Shown in pieces: positions 23,143-29,862 of a stretch of 35,412 nt of DNA; position 1 is the stretch's first letter, and every line of letters starts with the position of its first letter. Origin of the DNA: Halorussus sp. MSC15.2 (lineage in GTDB: Archaea > Halobacteriota > Halobacteria > Halobacteriales > Haladaptataceae). The translations under genes were made by a program, and so were the position numbers. Where the stretch lies: NCBI RefSeq assembly GCF_010747475.1, contig NZ_VSLZ01000013.1, positions 1-35,412 of the forward strand, given 5' to 3'. The notes under the pieces were generated by a model. That model was not told the origin of the DNA. It did not search any database and saw only the letters and a program-made list of their open reading frames with translations.

Positions 23143-23904
23143 CTACTCGTCGCGTTCGAGAATCTCGATTTCGTGGCCGTCCACGTCCTTCGTGAAGGCG
23201 TAGCGGTTGTCACAAGATTCGGGGTCGCGGTAGTCCTCGGCGTCGCGTTCCATCAGCGTCGCCCAGTCGCCTTGGAGGTCGTCGGCGCGGACGGCGAGGT
23301 GGCCCCACGCGTCGCCCAACTCGTACGTCCGTCCGTCGTAGTTGTACGTGAGTTCGACCGCCATTGCCTCCTCGGCCGCGCCCTCGGGTTTCATGAAGTA
23401 GTTGGCGAAGGTGTCGGACTCCCAGCGACCGGTGTGTTCGTACTCCAGTTTTCGGGTGTACCATCCGAGCGCGGCGTCGGCGTCCTCGACGCGAATCATG
23501 GTGTGGTCGAGGCTCCAGCGCGCGCCGTGGTCTCGCTCGACGATTTCGATTTCGTGGCCGTCCGGGTCCTTCACGAAGGCGTAGGAGCCACCGCAGGAGT
23601 CGGGGTCGCGGTAGTCCTCGACGCCCTCGTCCATCAGTTGTTCGTAGGCGTCGTACACGTCGTCCACGCGCACGGCGATGTGGCCCCACGCGTCGCCCAT
23701 CTCGTAGGTTCGGTCGTCGTGGTTGTACGTGATTTCGAGGAGCGCGCCCTCCTCGTGGACGTCCTCGGGACCGAGGTAGACGTTGGTGAAGGTGTCGGCC
23801 TCCCAGCGACCCTTCTCCTCGTAGTCGAGGTGGGTCCCGTACCAGTCGAGCGTCTCGTCGAGGTCCTCTACGCGCATCATCACGTGGTCGAGCGTGGCGT
23901 TCAT
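23143..23904 (-). CDS. Tandem VOC (glyoxalase I-like) protein
   Basis: 253 residues made of two similar halves, each a paired beta-alpha-beta-beta-beta VOC module. The putative metal ligands are complete in both: His7, Glu57, His75, Glu120 in the first and His134, Glu184, His202, Glu247 in the second. Phrases TLDWYGTHLDYEEKGRWEAD and ALGWYTRKLEYEHTGRWESD show the internal duplication. Single-domain glyoxalase I dimerises to build its active sites, so this may be a fused form detoxifying methylglyoxal-type 2-oxoaldehydes, or another metal dioxygenase or isomerase. Haloarchaea use gamma-glutamylcysteine rather than glutathione, so the thiol substrate would differ. Cytosolic; stands alone. Confidence 0.88.
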   Translation of the reverse strand: MNATLDHVMMRVEDLDETLDWYGTHLDYEEKGRWEADTFTNVYLGPEDVHEEGALLEITYNHDDRTYEMGDAWGHIAVRVDDVYDAYEQLMDEGVEDYRDPDSCGGSYAFVKDPDGHEIEIVERDHGARWSLDHTMIRVEDADAALGWYTRKLEYEHTGRWESDTFANYFMKPEGAAEEAMAVELTYNYDGRTYELGDAWGHLAVRADDLQGDWATLMERDAEDYRDPESCDNRYAFTKDVDGHEIEILERDE

Positions 23905-24027
23905 GCGTTCGACGTTTGGGCGTTCGCGAGCGAAAAGGGTACCGTTCGCGGAAAGTCAGTTGGTCCATCACGCGTGGGCACGCGAACGACGACTATACAC
24001 CGGGGACCCAGTGCGGTCCGAAGCTAC

Positions 24028-24462
24028 TCACGGCCACAGTGCGGTCCGGAGGTCCGACCAGTGGAACCACCACGCTGCAATCCAGAGCAGGACCGACCCG
24101 ACCGGAACCGCCAGCAACCCCGGCCGCGCCATCCCGAGCGCGAACCAGAAGTCGCTCGCGCCCGCGAGCGCCAGCAACCCGCCGGTCACTCGACGGTCCT
24201 CCCAGTCCGGACCGAACTGGCCGAGAACCGCGTTCCCGACCGCGAGCAGGTACAGCGAGACGGCGATAGGCCACGCGAGCAAGCGGTTCGGGAGTCCACT
24301 CGTGTAGACGAACAGGTAGTCGGGAAGCGTCGTGACGTGGACCGGGTCGAACGTCGCCAGCCCCCACGCGAACACGAAGTCGCCGGTCGAAAGGACCGTC
24401 CACGGAGCGAAGAAGAGTGCGAGTAGCGCGAGCAGTCGCCGGGGGTCGGTCGGCCGGTCCAT
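24028..24462 (-). CDS. Small integral membrane protein, probably the TIGR04206 (near-ArtA) family
   Basis: 144 residues with four hydrophobic segments and the string LPDYLFVYTSGLPNRLLAWP in an external loop, then DRRVTGGLLALAGASDFWFALG and a Trp-rich end (LLWIAAWWFHW). From memory this matches TIGR04206, defined as a haloarchaeal membrane protein often encoded near archaeosortase A; the function is unknown and I could not check the assignment. artA lies about 6 kb away here. It starts at ATG 24462, overlapping the Drg GTPase stop by one base (TGATG); a GTG at 24465 is an alternative. It is thus translationally coupled to drg. Confidence 0.7.
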   Translation of the reverse strand: MDRPTDPRRLLALLALFFAPWTVLSTGDFVFAWGLATFDPVHVTTLPDYLFVYTSGLPNRLLAWPIAVSLYLLAVGNAVLGQFGPDWEDRRVTGGLLALAGASDFWFALGMARPGLLAVPVGSVLLWIAAWWFHWSDLRTALWP

Positions 24463-25571
24463 CACTTCCGGACGACGAGTCGGAGCACGTCCTCGTCGGC
24501 GAGTTCGTGGCTCTTGCCGACCTGTTGCTCGTCGTGCTTGGCGCTCGGCCCGCTCACGCGGGCGAACCGGAACCGGTCTTCGAGTTCGCCGCCGAGTCGC
24601 CGCGCGGCGTCCCCGACCGTACTCCCCTTGGGGAGGACGAGCGGTTCGTCGCGGTCCACGCCTCGGCCCGGTTTGTCCATGTAGATGCGCATGAGACCGA
24701 GTTCCTGCCAGATGGACTCCTTGAGTGAGTCGAGACCCCGCTCGGCCTCGGCCGAGATGAAAATGGCCTCGTCGGGGTCGATATCATGCTCGCGGAGGTC
24801 CTCGTTGACGGTCTCGACGTAGTCGGGTTCGATGAGGTCCACCTTGTTGACCGTCACGATGGAGGGGATGTACTCGCGGTTGTCCATCACGCCGTCCACG
24901 AGACGGTCGATGTCCACCTGCTCGCGGATGGTCACGTCGGCGTTGACGTAGCCGTGTTCGCGCAGGACCTCCTTCACCACGTCCTCCGAGAGGTCCAAAT
25001 CTACGCTCGACGTGACCCGGATGCCGCCCTTGCCCTTCTTCGATATCTTGACGCTCGGCGGCGACTGGTCGAGGCGAATCTTGTTCTCGTAGAGTTCCTT
25101 CTGCAGGCGCTCGTACTGGTCTATCTCGAAGACCGAGAGGACGAACACCACAAGGTCCGCGGCGCGGACGACCGACAGGACCTCTTGCCCGCCGCCGCGG
25201 CCGTGCGCCGCGCCCTCGATGAGACCGGGCACGTCGAGCAGTTGGATGTTCGCACCGTTGTACTGCAACATCCCGGGGTTGACGTTGAGAGTCGTGAACT
25301 CGTAGTCACCGACTTCGCTCTCGGCGGCAGTCAGCGAGTTCAGTAGGGTAGACTTCCCGACGCTCGGGAAGCCGACGAACGCGACGGTGGCGTCTCCGTG
25401 CTTCTCCACGTGGTACCCCTCGCCGCCGCCGGCGGAGGACTGGTTCTCGAGTTTCTCCTTCTTCTCCGCGAGTTTGGCCTTCAGCCGTCCGATGTGCGCC
25501 TCCGTGGACTTGTTGTACGGAGTCTCGGCTATCTCCTCGCGGAGGTCCTCGATTTCTTCCTCCAGTCCCAT
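24462..25571 (-). CDS. drg: Drg-type translation-associated GTPase with TGS domain
   Basis: 369 residues. An N-terminal helical region (MGLEEEIEDLREEIAET, ~1-45) is followed by the G domain: P-loop GFPSVGKS (67-74), TT at 93-94, DVPG (113-116), NKVD (242-245) and SAE (273-275). An HTH-like insertion lies between ~165 and 235, and a TGS domain at ~294-368 ends VLRLVVRK. This is the archaeal/eukaryotic Drg (Obg-HflX superfamily) layout; in eukaryotes Drg proteins act on translating ribosomes, and the archaeal role is inferred. ATG 25571 is chosen because a box A (GCTTTTTCGG, ~25595-25604) lies ~29 nt upstream; 50 extra in-frame codons before it are rejected. Coupled to the downstream membrane-protein gene. 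Confidence 0.93.
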   Translation of the reverse strand: MGLEEEIEDLREEIAETPYNKSTEAHIGRLKAKLAEKKEKLENQSSAGGGEGYHVEKHGDATVAFVGFPSVGKSTLLNSLTAAESEVGDYEFTTLNVNPGMLQYNGANIQLLDVPGLIEGAAHGRGGGQEVLSVVRAADLVVFVLSVFEIDQYERLQKELYENKIRLDQSPPSVKISKKGKGGIRVTSSVDLDLSEDVVKEVLREHGYVNADVTIREQVDIDRLVDGVMDNREYIPSIVTVNKVDLIEPDYVETVNEDLREHDIDPDEAIFISAEAERGLDSLKESIWQELGLMRIYMDKPGRGVDRDEPLVLPKGSTVGDAARRLGGELEDRFRFARVSGPSAKHDEQQVGKSHELADEDVLRLVVRK

Positions 25572-25689
25572 TACCAGTGAGTCGGCCGTGCGCGCCGAAA
25601 AAGCCTTTCTTTCTGTGGAGGGGCCACCGACGCGTCTTCTCGCACTTCGACACGTTAATATGCCGGTAGAGAACACCTCGCAAACGACG

Positions 25690-26010
25690 ATGCCGGACCC
25701 CACCACGCTACGGGATAGCACTCAGTTCGTCCTCCCGGCCGAGGTGCTGGCCGGATTCCGGGAGGACCTCGACGAGCAGTTCACGCTGACGTTCTTCGAG
25801 GTGGACGCGAGCGGTCGCGGGTCCGGTCAGAGAGAGGGTAGCGACGCCACAGGAGCGACGGGCGGCAGCGGGGAACCCCGCGAAGGCGAGCGAGAAGACG
25901 CGGGCGACGAGACCAGTCGAAACGACGGCTACGTCCGCGTTATCGGGAGTCCAGTGGAAATCAAAGCCGCCAGCGAGTTTCTGAGCCGACACGGCGTGAG
26001 CGTCCGGTGA
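25690..26010 (+). CDS. Small haloarchaeal protein, KH-like C-terminal segment, unknown function
   Basis: 106 residues from ATG 25690 (or 116 from ATG 25660). The 5' TATA-like GTTAATA (25654-25660) overlaps the first ATG and lies ~33 nt before the second, so I favour 25690. An ordered N-terminal part (TQFVLPAEVLAGFREDLDEQ, then FTLTFFEVDA) is separated by ~45 low-complexity Gly/Glu/Ser/Arg residues from an ordered C-terminal part (GYVRVIGSPVEIKAASEFLS then RHGVSVR). The latter faintly resembles a nucleic-acid-binding KH strand-helix, but with no GxxG loop I can assign. It is divergent from drg and just upstream of the L11 gene, so a translation-linked role is possible, not shown. Confidence 0.7.
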   Translation: MPDPTTLRDSTQFVLPAEVLAGFREDLDEQFTLTFFEVDASGRGSGQREGSDATGATGGSGEPREGEREDAGDETSRNDGYVRVIGSPVEIKAASEFLSRHGVSVR

Positions 26011-26035
26011 AAGTCCCGACGACCGAAAGATAAGC

Positions 26036-26042
26036 CTTAAAA
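26036..26042 (+). promoter_or_regulatory. Box A for the L11 gene
   Basis: CTTAAAA centred exactly 27 nt before the L11 ATG: a textbook leaderless haloarchaeal promoter. Confidence 0.7.
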
Positions 26043-26065
26043 CTGCTCCGCGGGTTCGTTTAGGT

Positions 26066-26554
26066 ATGGCTGAGACGATAGAAGTACTCGTTCCCGGCGG
26101 GCAGGCGGACCCCGGTCCGCCCCTCGGTCCGGAACTCGGACCGACCGCCGTCAACGTACAGGAGGTCGTCAACCAGATTAACGACCAGACCGAGGCCTTC
26201 GACGGTACCGAAGTCCCGGTGACCATCACCATCGAAGACGACGGTAGCTTCGAGATTGAAGTGGGCGTCCCGCCGACGGCGGCGCTCATCAAGGACGAGG
26301 CCGGTTTCGAAACCGGAAGCGGCGAACCCCAGAAGGACTTCGTCGCTGACCTCTCCATCGACCAAGTGAAGAAGATTGCCGAGCAGAAACATCCGGACCT
26401 GCTCGCGTACGACACGAAGAACGCCGCGAAGGAGATAGTCGGCACCTGCGCTTCGCTCGGCGTCACCATCGAGGGAGACGACGCCCGCGAGTTCAAGGAG
26501 AAGGTGGACGCTGGCGAGTACGACGACGTGTTGCTCGACGAAGCCGCAGCGTAA
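26066..26554 (+). CDS. rpl11: Large-subunit ribosomal protein L11 (uL11)
   Basis: 162 residues of archaeal L11. The N-terminal domain opens with MAETIEVLVPGGQADPGPPL and the Pro-rich Gly-Pro-Thr-Ala-Val-Asn-Val loop (27-33 region) that contacts translation factors; the C-terminal RNA-binding domain contains LSIDQVKKIAEQKHPDLLAYDTK and GTCASLGVTIEG. L11 binds the GTPase-associated centre of 23S rRNA. As I recall for Halobacterium, its gene is separate from the L1-L10-L12 operon, and here too no other ribosomal gene adjoins it. The acidic tail is a halophile trait. Confidence 0.97.
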   Translation: MAETIEVLVPGGQADPGPPLGPELGPTAVNVQEVVNQINDQTEAFDGTEVPVTITIEDDGSFEIEVGVPPTAALIKDEAGFETGSGEPQKDFVADLSIDQVKKIAEQKHPDLLAYDTKNAAKEIVGTCASLGVTIEGDDAREFKEKVDAGEYDDVLLDEAAA

Positions 26555-26560
26555 CCTCGA

Positions 26561-26586
26561 TTCCTTTCGTTCCTGCTTTCTACCTC
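26561..26586 (+). terminator. Pyrimidine-rich candidate terminator of L11
   Basis: TTCCTTTCGTTCCTGCTTTC and a few more bases, starting 7 nt after the stop. Archaeal transcription often ends at T/C-rich tracts without a hairpin. Confidence 0.35.
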
Positions 26587-26682
26587 ACCCGGTAGCCGTT
26601 GGGCCGTCGCCCGCGCGAACGACTCGTCGGCAGGTGACCCTATCGGCGAACGCCCCCTATCCGGAGACCCTCTAGTCGCTGG

Positions 26683-26760
26683 TGGGGAGGGAGCGGGGAA
26701 AAGAGCGTACGTATAGAAGAGAACCGAGCGCAGAGAAGAGCGTCCATCGAGAAGAACGGA
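26683..26760. other. Purine-rich tract between L11 and the DUF7344 gene
   Basis: About 78 nt with repeated GAGAAGAG/GAAGAG words on the plus strand (pyrimidine-rich on the minus strand). It lies just past the stop of the minus-strand regulator gene, so it would be a T/C-rich termination zone for that gene. The plus-strand frame across it (from 26682) is Arg/Glu-rich and runs into the antisense of the regulator. Confidence 0.4.
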
Positions 26761-26801
26761 CCTACATTTCTCGTCGAGACGATTCGGCCCGGACCGAGCG
26801 A

Positions 26802-27191
26802 CTACTGGCCGACCTCTCTCGCGTGGAGGTTCGAGGAGCGCGTCGCGCGAAACAGGTCGGGTTCACGTTCGCGTGTGCATCGCAGCAGCGGGTCCAGTTC
26901 CTCGCCGCCGTCTGCGAGTTCCACCGTACCGCTCTCGCGGTCGTACTCGACTACGGACGCCTCGGATAGTTTCGGCAGGTGGGCGTGAACCAGCGAGGTC
27001 TCGACCGCACTCGGGTCCGTCTCGTCGCGTTCGTCCGACTGCCACGCAGCGATGCGCCGAGCGAGTTCCGCGACGGACGTTCGGCCGTTGCGCTTCAGGG
27101 TGTAGAGGACGCCGCGGCGGCGGGCGTCTCGGAGGAGGTCAAAAGCCACGCTTACGTCATCGACTGACTCGGTTCGCTGTTGGTCCGACAT
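26802..27191 (-). CDS. DUF7344-type winged-helix regulator
   Basis: 129 residues. After a short acidic start (MSDQQRTESVDDVSVAFDLL), a winged-helix core follows: RRRGVLYTLKRNGRTSVAELARRIA (helices 1-3), then VETSLVHAHLPKLSEASVVE with YDRESGTVELAD forming the wing. This is the haloarchaeal domain I know as DUF7344, usually a small DNA-binding regulator with unknown targets. The remaining ~30 residues (PLLRCTREREPDLFR onward) are a short variable tail. It is divergent from coaBC; a palindrome over its own predicted start (27193-27205) hints at autoregulation. Cytosolic. Confidence 0.82.
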   Translation of the reverse strand: MSDQQRTESVDDVSVAFDLLRDARRRGVLYTLKRNGRTSVAELARRIAAWQSDERDETDPSAVETSLVHAHLPKLSEASVVEYDRESGTVELADGGEELDPLLRCTREREPDLFRATRSSNLHAREVGQ

Positions 27192-27192
27192 A

Positions 27193-27226
27193 CAGGACCA
27201 TCCTGGTTCCGGGGGTACATTAACCG
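27193..27226 (-). promoter_or_regulatory. Promoter of the DUF7344 gene with palindrome at the start site
   Basis: The box A is GGTTAATG (27219-27226, minus), predicting initiation near 27195. There CAGGA-CCA-TCCTG (27193-27205) forms a 5-bp inverted repeat immediately before the ATG, a plausible operator. Confidence 0.45.
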
Positions 27227-27370
27227 GATACTCACTCCCGTCGATTGCAACGAGTTCGTTCCGACCGTTGCAACTGTTTCAATGCTTGATTACTATTTTT
27301 TATACTCCGATGGACTCCGCCACGACCGACCGAGGGGCGTCTCGCCGCGACCGGTTCCAACCCGTACCTC

Positions 27371-27377
27371 TTTAACC
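27371..27377 (+). promoter_or_regulatory. Box A for coaBC
   Basis: TTTAACC centred 27 nt before the ATG at 27401; leaderless start. Confidence 0.6.
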
Positions 27378-27400
27378 TATCAGGAACCGAACGTCGGGTA

Positions 27401-28561
27401 ATGCTCGCGGGAACAAACGTCGCGCTCGGGGTGACGGGTAGCATCGCGGCGGTGAAGGTAGTCGAGTTGGCGCACGAACTCCAGCGGCGCGGCGCGTCGG
27501 TCCGAGCGGTGACGACCGAGAGCGCACGCGGCATCGTCCACCCGTGGGCGGTCGAATTCGCCACCGGAAACCCGGTCGTCACCGAGATTACGGGACAGGT
27601 CGAACACGTCGAGTTGTGCGGCCGCGACGGGTGGGCCGACGTACTGCTCGTCGCGCCCGCGACCGCGAACACGGTGGGCAAGATTGCCGGAGCCATCGAC
27701 GACACACCGGTCACGACCTGCGCGACCACCGCGCTCGGCGCGGGCGTGCCGGTCGTCGTCGCGCCCGCGATGCACGAACCGATGTACGACCACCCCGGCG
27801 TCCTCGACGCCATCGAACGCGTCGAGTCGTGGGGCGTCGAGTTCGTGGACCCCCGAATCGAGGAGGGGAAGGCCAAAATCGCCACCGTAGACACCATCGC
27901 GCTCGACGTCGCGCGCGCCACGTCGCCCGACCTATTCGGGGGAAGGAACGTCGTGGTCACGAGCGGCGCGACCAGCGAACCCATCGACCCGGTGCGCGTG
28001 CTGACCAACCGCGCGTCGGGCAAGACCGGCCGGGCGGTCGCGCGCGCCTGCTACGCCCTCGGCGCGGACGTGACGCTGGTCCAGCAGGGCGGCGACGTGC
28101 CCTACGCCGAAGTCGCGCAGGTCGAGACGGCGGCGGAGATGACCGAAGCGGTCCTCGACCGAGTGACGGCCGGAGCCGCCGACGCACTCGTCTCGGCCGC
28201 GGCCATCGCCGACTACACCGTCGAGACCGCCGACGAGAAGATTCGCTCGGGACAGGACCTCACGCTCGACCTGTCGCCGACGCCGAAACTCATCGACGAA
28301 GTGCGGGACGCCAGCGACGTCCCCATCGTCGGGTTCAAGGCCGAGACCTCCGGCGACGACGAGGCGATGGTCGCCGAGGCCCGCGAGACGCTCGAACGCG
28401 CGGCCCTCTCGTTCGTGGTCGCCAACGACGCCAGCGTGATGGGCGACGACCGGACGCGGACGCTGTTCGTGCGCGAGAACAGCGTCCGGGAGTACGAGGG
28501 GACGAAGGCGGCGCTGGGGTGGCGAGTGGCAGAGGAGTTGGCGACTGAACTGTCGCAGTAG
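27401..28561 (+). CDS. coaBC: Bifunctional phosphopantothenoylcysteine decarboxylase / phosphopantothenate-cysteine ligase
   Basis: 386 residues. The N-terminal CoaC flavoprotein part (1-~180) has VALGVTGSIAAVK, the catalytic-type His69 in QVEHVEL, APATANTVGKIAGAIDD and the PAMHEPM motif (122-128). The C-terminal CoaB part (~185-386) starts VVVTSGATSEPIDPVRVLTN and has RASGKTG, VSAAAIADY and GFKAETS. It ligates cysteine to 4'-phosphopantothenate (archaeal enzymes may use CTP or ATP) and decarboxylates the product, two steps of coenzyme A synthesis. The length is typical of the fused enzyme. Leaderless, with its own promoter; tail-to-tail with the Mrp operon end. Confidence 0.96.
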   Translation: MLAGTNVALGVTGSIAAVKVVELAHELQRRGASVRAVTTESARGIVHPWAVEFATGNPVVTEITGQVEHVELCGRDGWADVLLVAPATANTVGKIAGAIDDTPVTTCATTALGAGVPVVVAPAMHEPMYDHPGVLDAIERVESWGVEFVDPRIEEGKAKIATVDTIALDVARATSPDLFGGRNVVVTSGATSEPIDPVRVLTNRASGKTGRAVARACYALGADVTLVQQGGDVPYAEVAQVETAAEMTEAVLDRVTAGAADALVSAAAIADYTVETADEKIRSGQDLTLDLSPTPKLIDEVRDASDVPIVGFKAETSGDDEAMVAEARETLERAALSFVVANDASVMGDDRTRTLFVRENSVREYEGTKAALGWRVAEELATELSQ

Positions 28562-28602
28562 TTCTGGGGTTTCGACGGACTTCGAGAATCGGAGTCGCGG
28601 GG

Positions 28603-28947
28603 TCAGTCCGACCCGGGTTCGTCTACCTCTTCGGGCCACTCGGCCTCTTTCCCGAAGAACGGCACGCCCATCTTGTGGGCCGACCGGGAGATGAGGTGGG
28701 ACCCGGTCGGCGCGGTGATGAACAGGAAGAGGATGCCGACCAGCGAGGTCAGGCCCGCGCCCTGCGGGCCGTAGTAGGCGAACGCCGCGAGGAACATCGA
28801 AGACGCCCCCAGCGTGGTCGCCTTGCTGCTGGCGTGCATTCGGTTGTACACGTCGGGGAACCGGAGCAGGCCGACAGTGCCGACCAGCAGGAAGAACCCC
28901 CCGACGGCGACGAGCGCCGCGACGACGAACTGTTGAATCACGTTCAT
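28603..28947 (-). CDS. mrpG: Mrp antiporter subunit MrpG
   Basis: 114 residues, three helices, with the family signature TVGLLRFPDVYNRMHASSKATTLG and then ITAPTGSHLISRSAHKMG. MrpG is a small structural subunit of the multisubunit cation/proton antiporter. It is last in the operon, its ATG overlapping the mrpF stop by four bases. The C-terminal EAEWPEEVDEPGSD is an acidic halophile tail. Confidence 0.94.
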   Translation of the reverse strand: MNVIQQFVVAALVAVGGFFLLVGTVGLLRFPDVYNRMHASSKATTLGASSMFLAAFAYYGPQGAGLTSLVGILFLFITAPTGSHLISRSAHKMGVPFFGKEAEWPEEVDEPGSD

Positions 28948-29225
28948 TCGATGATGTCACCCTCGATTACGTACTGACTCACTGCGATAGTGCTGATGAA
29001 CCCGATGATGGCGAGGACGAGACCCACCGTGACGAACAGGCCTTGGCCGGTCGCGACCGCGAACAGCGCCGCGATGGCCACGACGTTCGTCGCGATGGTG
29101 TCGAGCGCGACCACCCGGTCGGGGACCGTCGGTCCGCGGATGACTCGATAGCCCGCCAACAGGGTGAGCGCGGCGGTGAGGACGAGCGCGCTGTTCACGA
29201 CCGTCCCGAGCAGTTCACTCGCCAT
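28944..29225 (-). CDS. mrpF: Mrp antiporter subunit MrpF
   Basis: 93 residues, three helices. YRVIRGPTVPDRVVALDTIATN is the conserved MrpF motif with the Asp in the second helix. The ATG at 29225 lies 11 bases inside the mrpE 3' end, so translation is coupled; an ATG three codons upstream (29234) is less likely. MrpF forms part of the cation path beside MrpA and MrpE in solved bacterial complexes. Confidence 0.94.
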   Translation of the reverse strand: MASELLGTVVNSALVLTAALTLLAGYRVIRGPTVPDRVVALDTIATNVVAIAALFAVATGQGLFVTVGLVLAIIGFISTIAVSQYVIEGDIIE

Positions 29226-29862
29226 CGGACTCACCTCCCTTGGACGTGTCGGCGTCCTCCGAGGTCCGGGACGTGTCGAGTCGCTCGCCGCCGTCCGCGC
29301 GTCCGCCGCGGGACGGGAGCGGGACCTCCGGCACGGGGTCGCCGGGCTTGCGGTCCTCGTCGAAGATGACCAGCGCGTAGTCCTCCCACGTCCGGATGGG
29401 TTCGACCACGGCCTCGCGGTTCCGGCCGGTGATACCGTGCACGTACAGCGTGTTGGTCTCGTCGTCGTAGTCCATGGTGAGCGTGCCGGGTGTCAGGGTG
29501 ATGGAGTTGGCAATCGTCGTGATGGCCGCGTCGGTCTCGACCCGGAGCGGGACGACCACCACGTCGGGGTCGATGGGCATGCTCGGCGCGAGGACGCGGT
29601 ACGCGACGTCGAAGTTCGCGGTCGCCAGTTCCTTGAGGAACACGCCGACGTAGAGCAGCGCGTAGGGTGCCGCCCGGAGGTTCCGCGTGAGAGAGGTCCG
29701 CTCGGTGTAGAACCGTCGGAACGCGAACGCGACCGGCAGCCCCAGCGCAAGACCGATGAGGAACTCGCCGAGGACGGCGGCCGGGTCGAGCGAGACGCCG
29801 CGGACGAACAGCCAGAGCACCGCTAGCAGGACGCCGATGACCGGCCACTTCCGGGGCTTCAC
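29215..29862 (-). CDS. mrpE: Mrp antiporter subunit MrpE with acidic C-terminal extension
   Basis: 215 residues, longer than the usual ~160. An N-terminal pair of helices (WPVIGVLLAVLWLFVRGVSL; FLIGLALGLPVAFAFRRFY) and a soluble domain with SITLTPGTLTMDYDDE, LYVHGITG are the MrpE core. The last ~40 residues are low-complexity and acidic (DGGERLDTSRTSEDADTSKG). It starts with GTG at 29862, in a four-base GTGA overlap with mrpD. MrpE stabilises the assembled antiporter. Confidence 0.93.
   Translation of the reverse strand: MKPRKWPVIGVLLAVLWLFVRGVSLDPAAVLGEFLIGLALGLPVAFAFRRFYTERTSLTRNLRAAPYALLYVGVFLKELATANFDVAYRVLAPSMPIDPDVVVVPLRVETDAAITTIANSITLTPGTLTMDYDDETNTLYVHGITGRNREAVVEPIRTWEDYALVIFDEDRKPGDPVPEVPLPSRGGRADGGERLDTSRTSEDADTSKGGESDGE

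Noticed and set aside
26682-26969. 95-residue plus-strand frame after the L11 gene
   Set aside because: Begins in the purine-rich tract and continues antisense to the DUF7344 gene; charge-biased with no fold.
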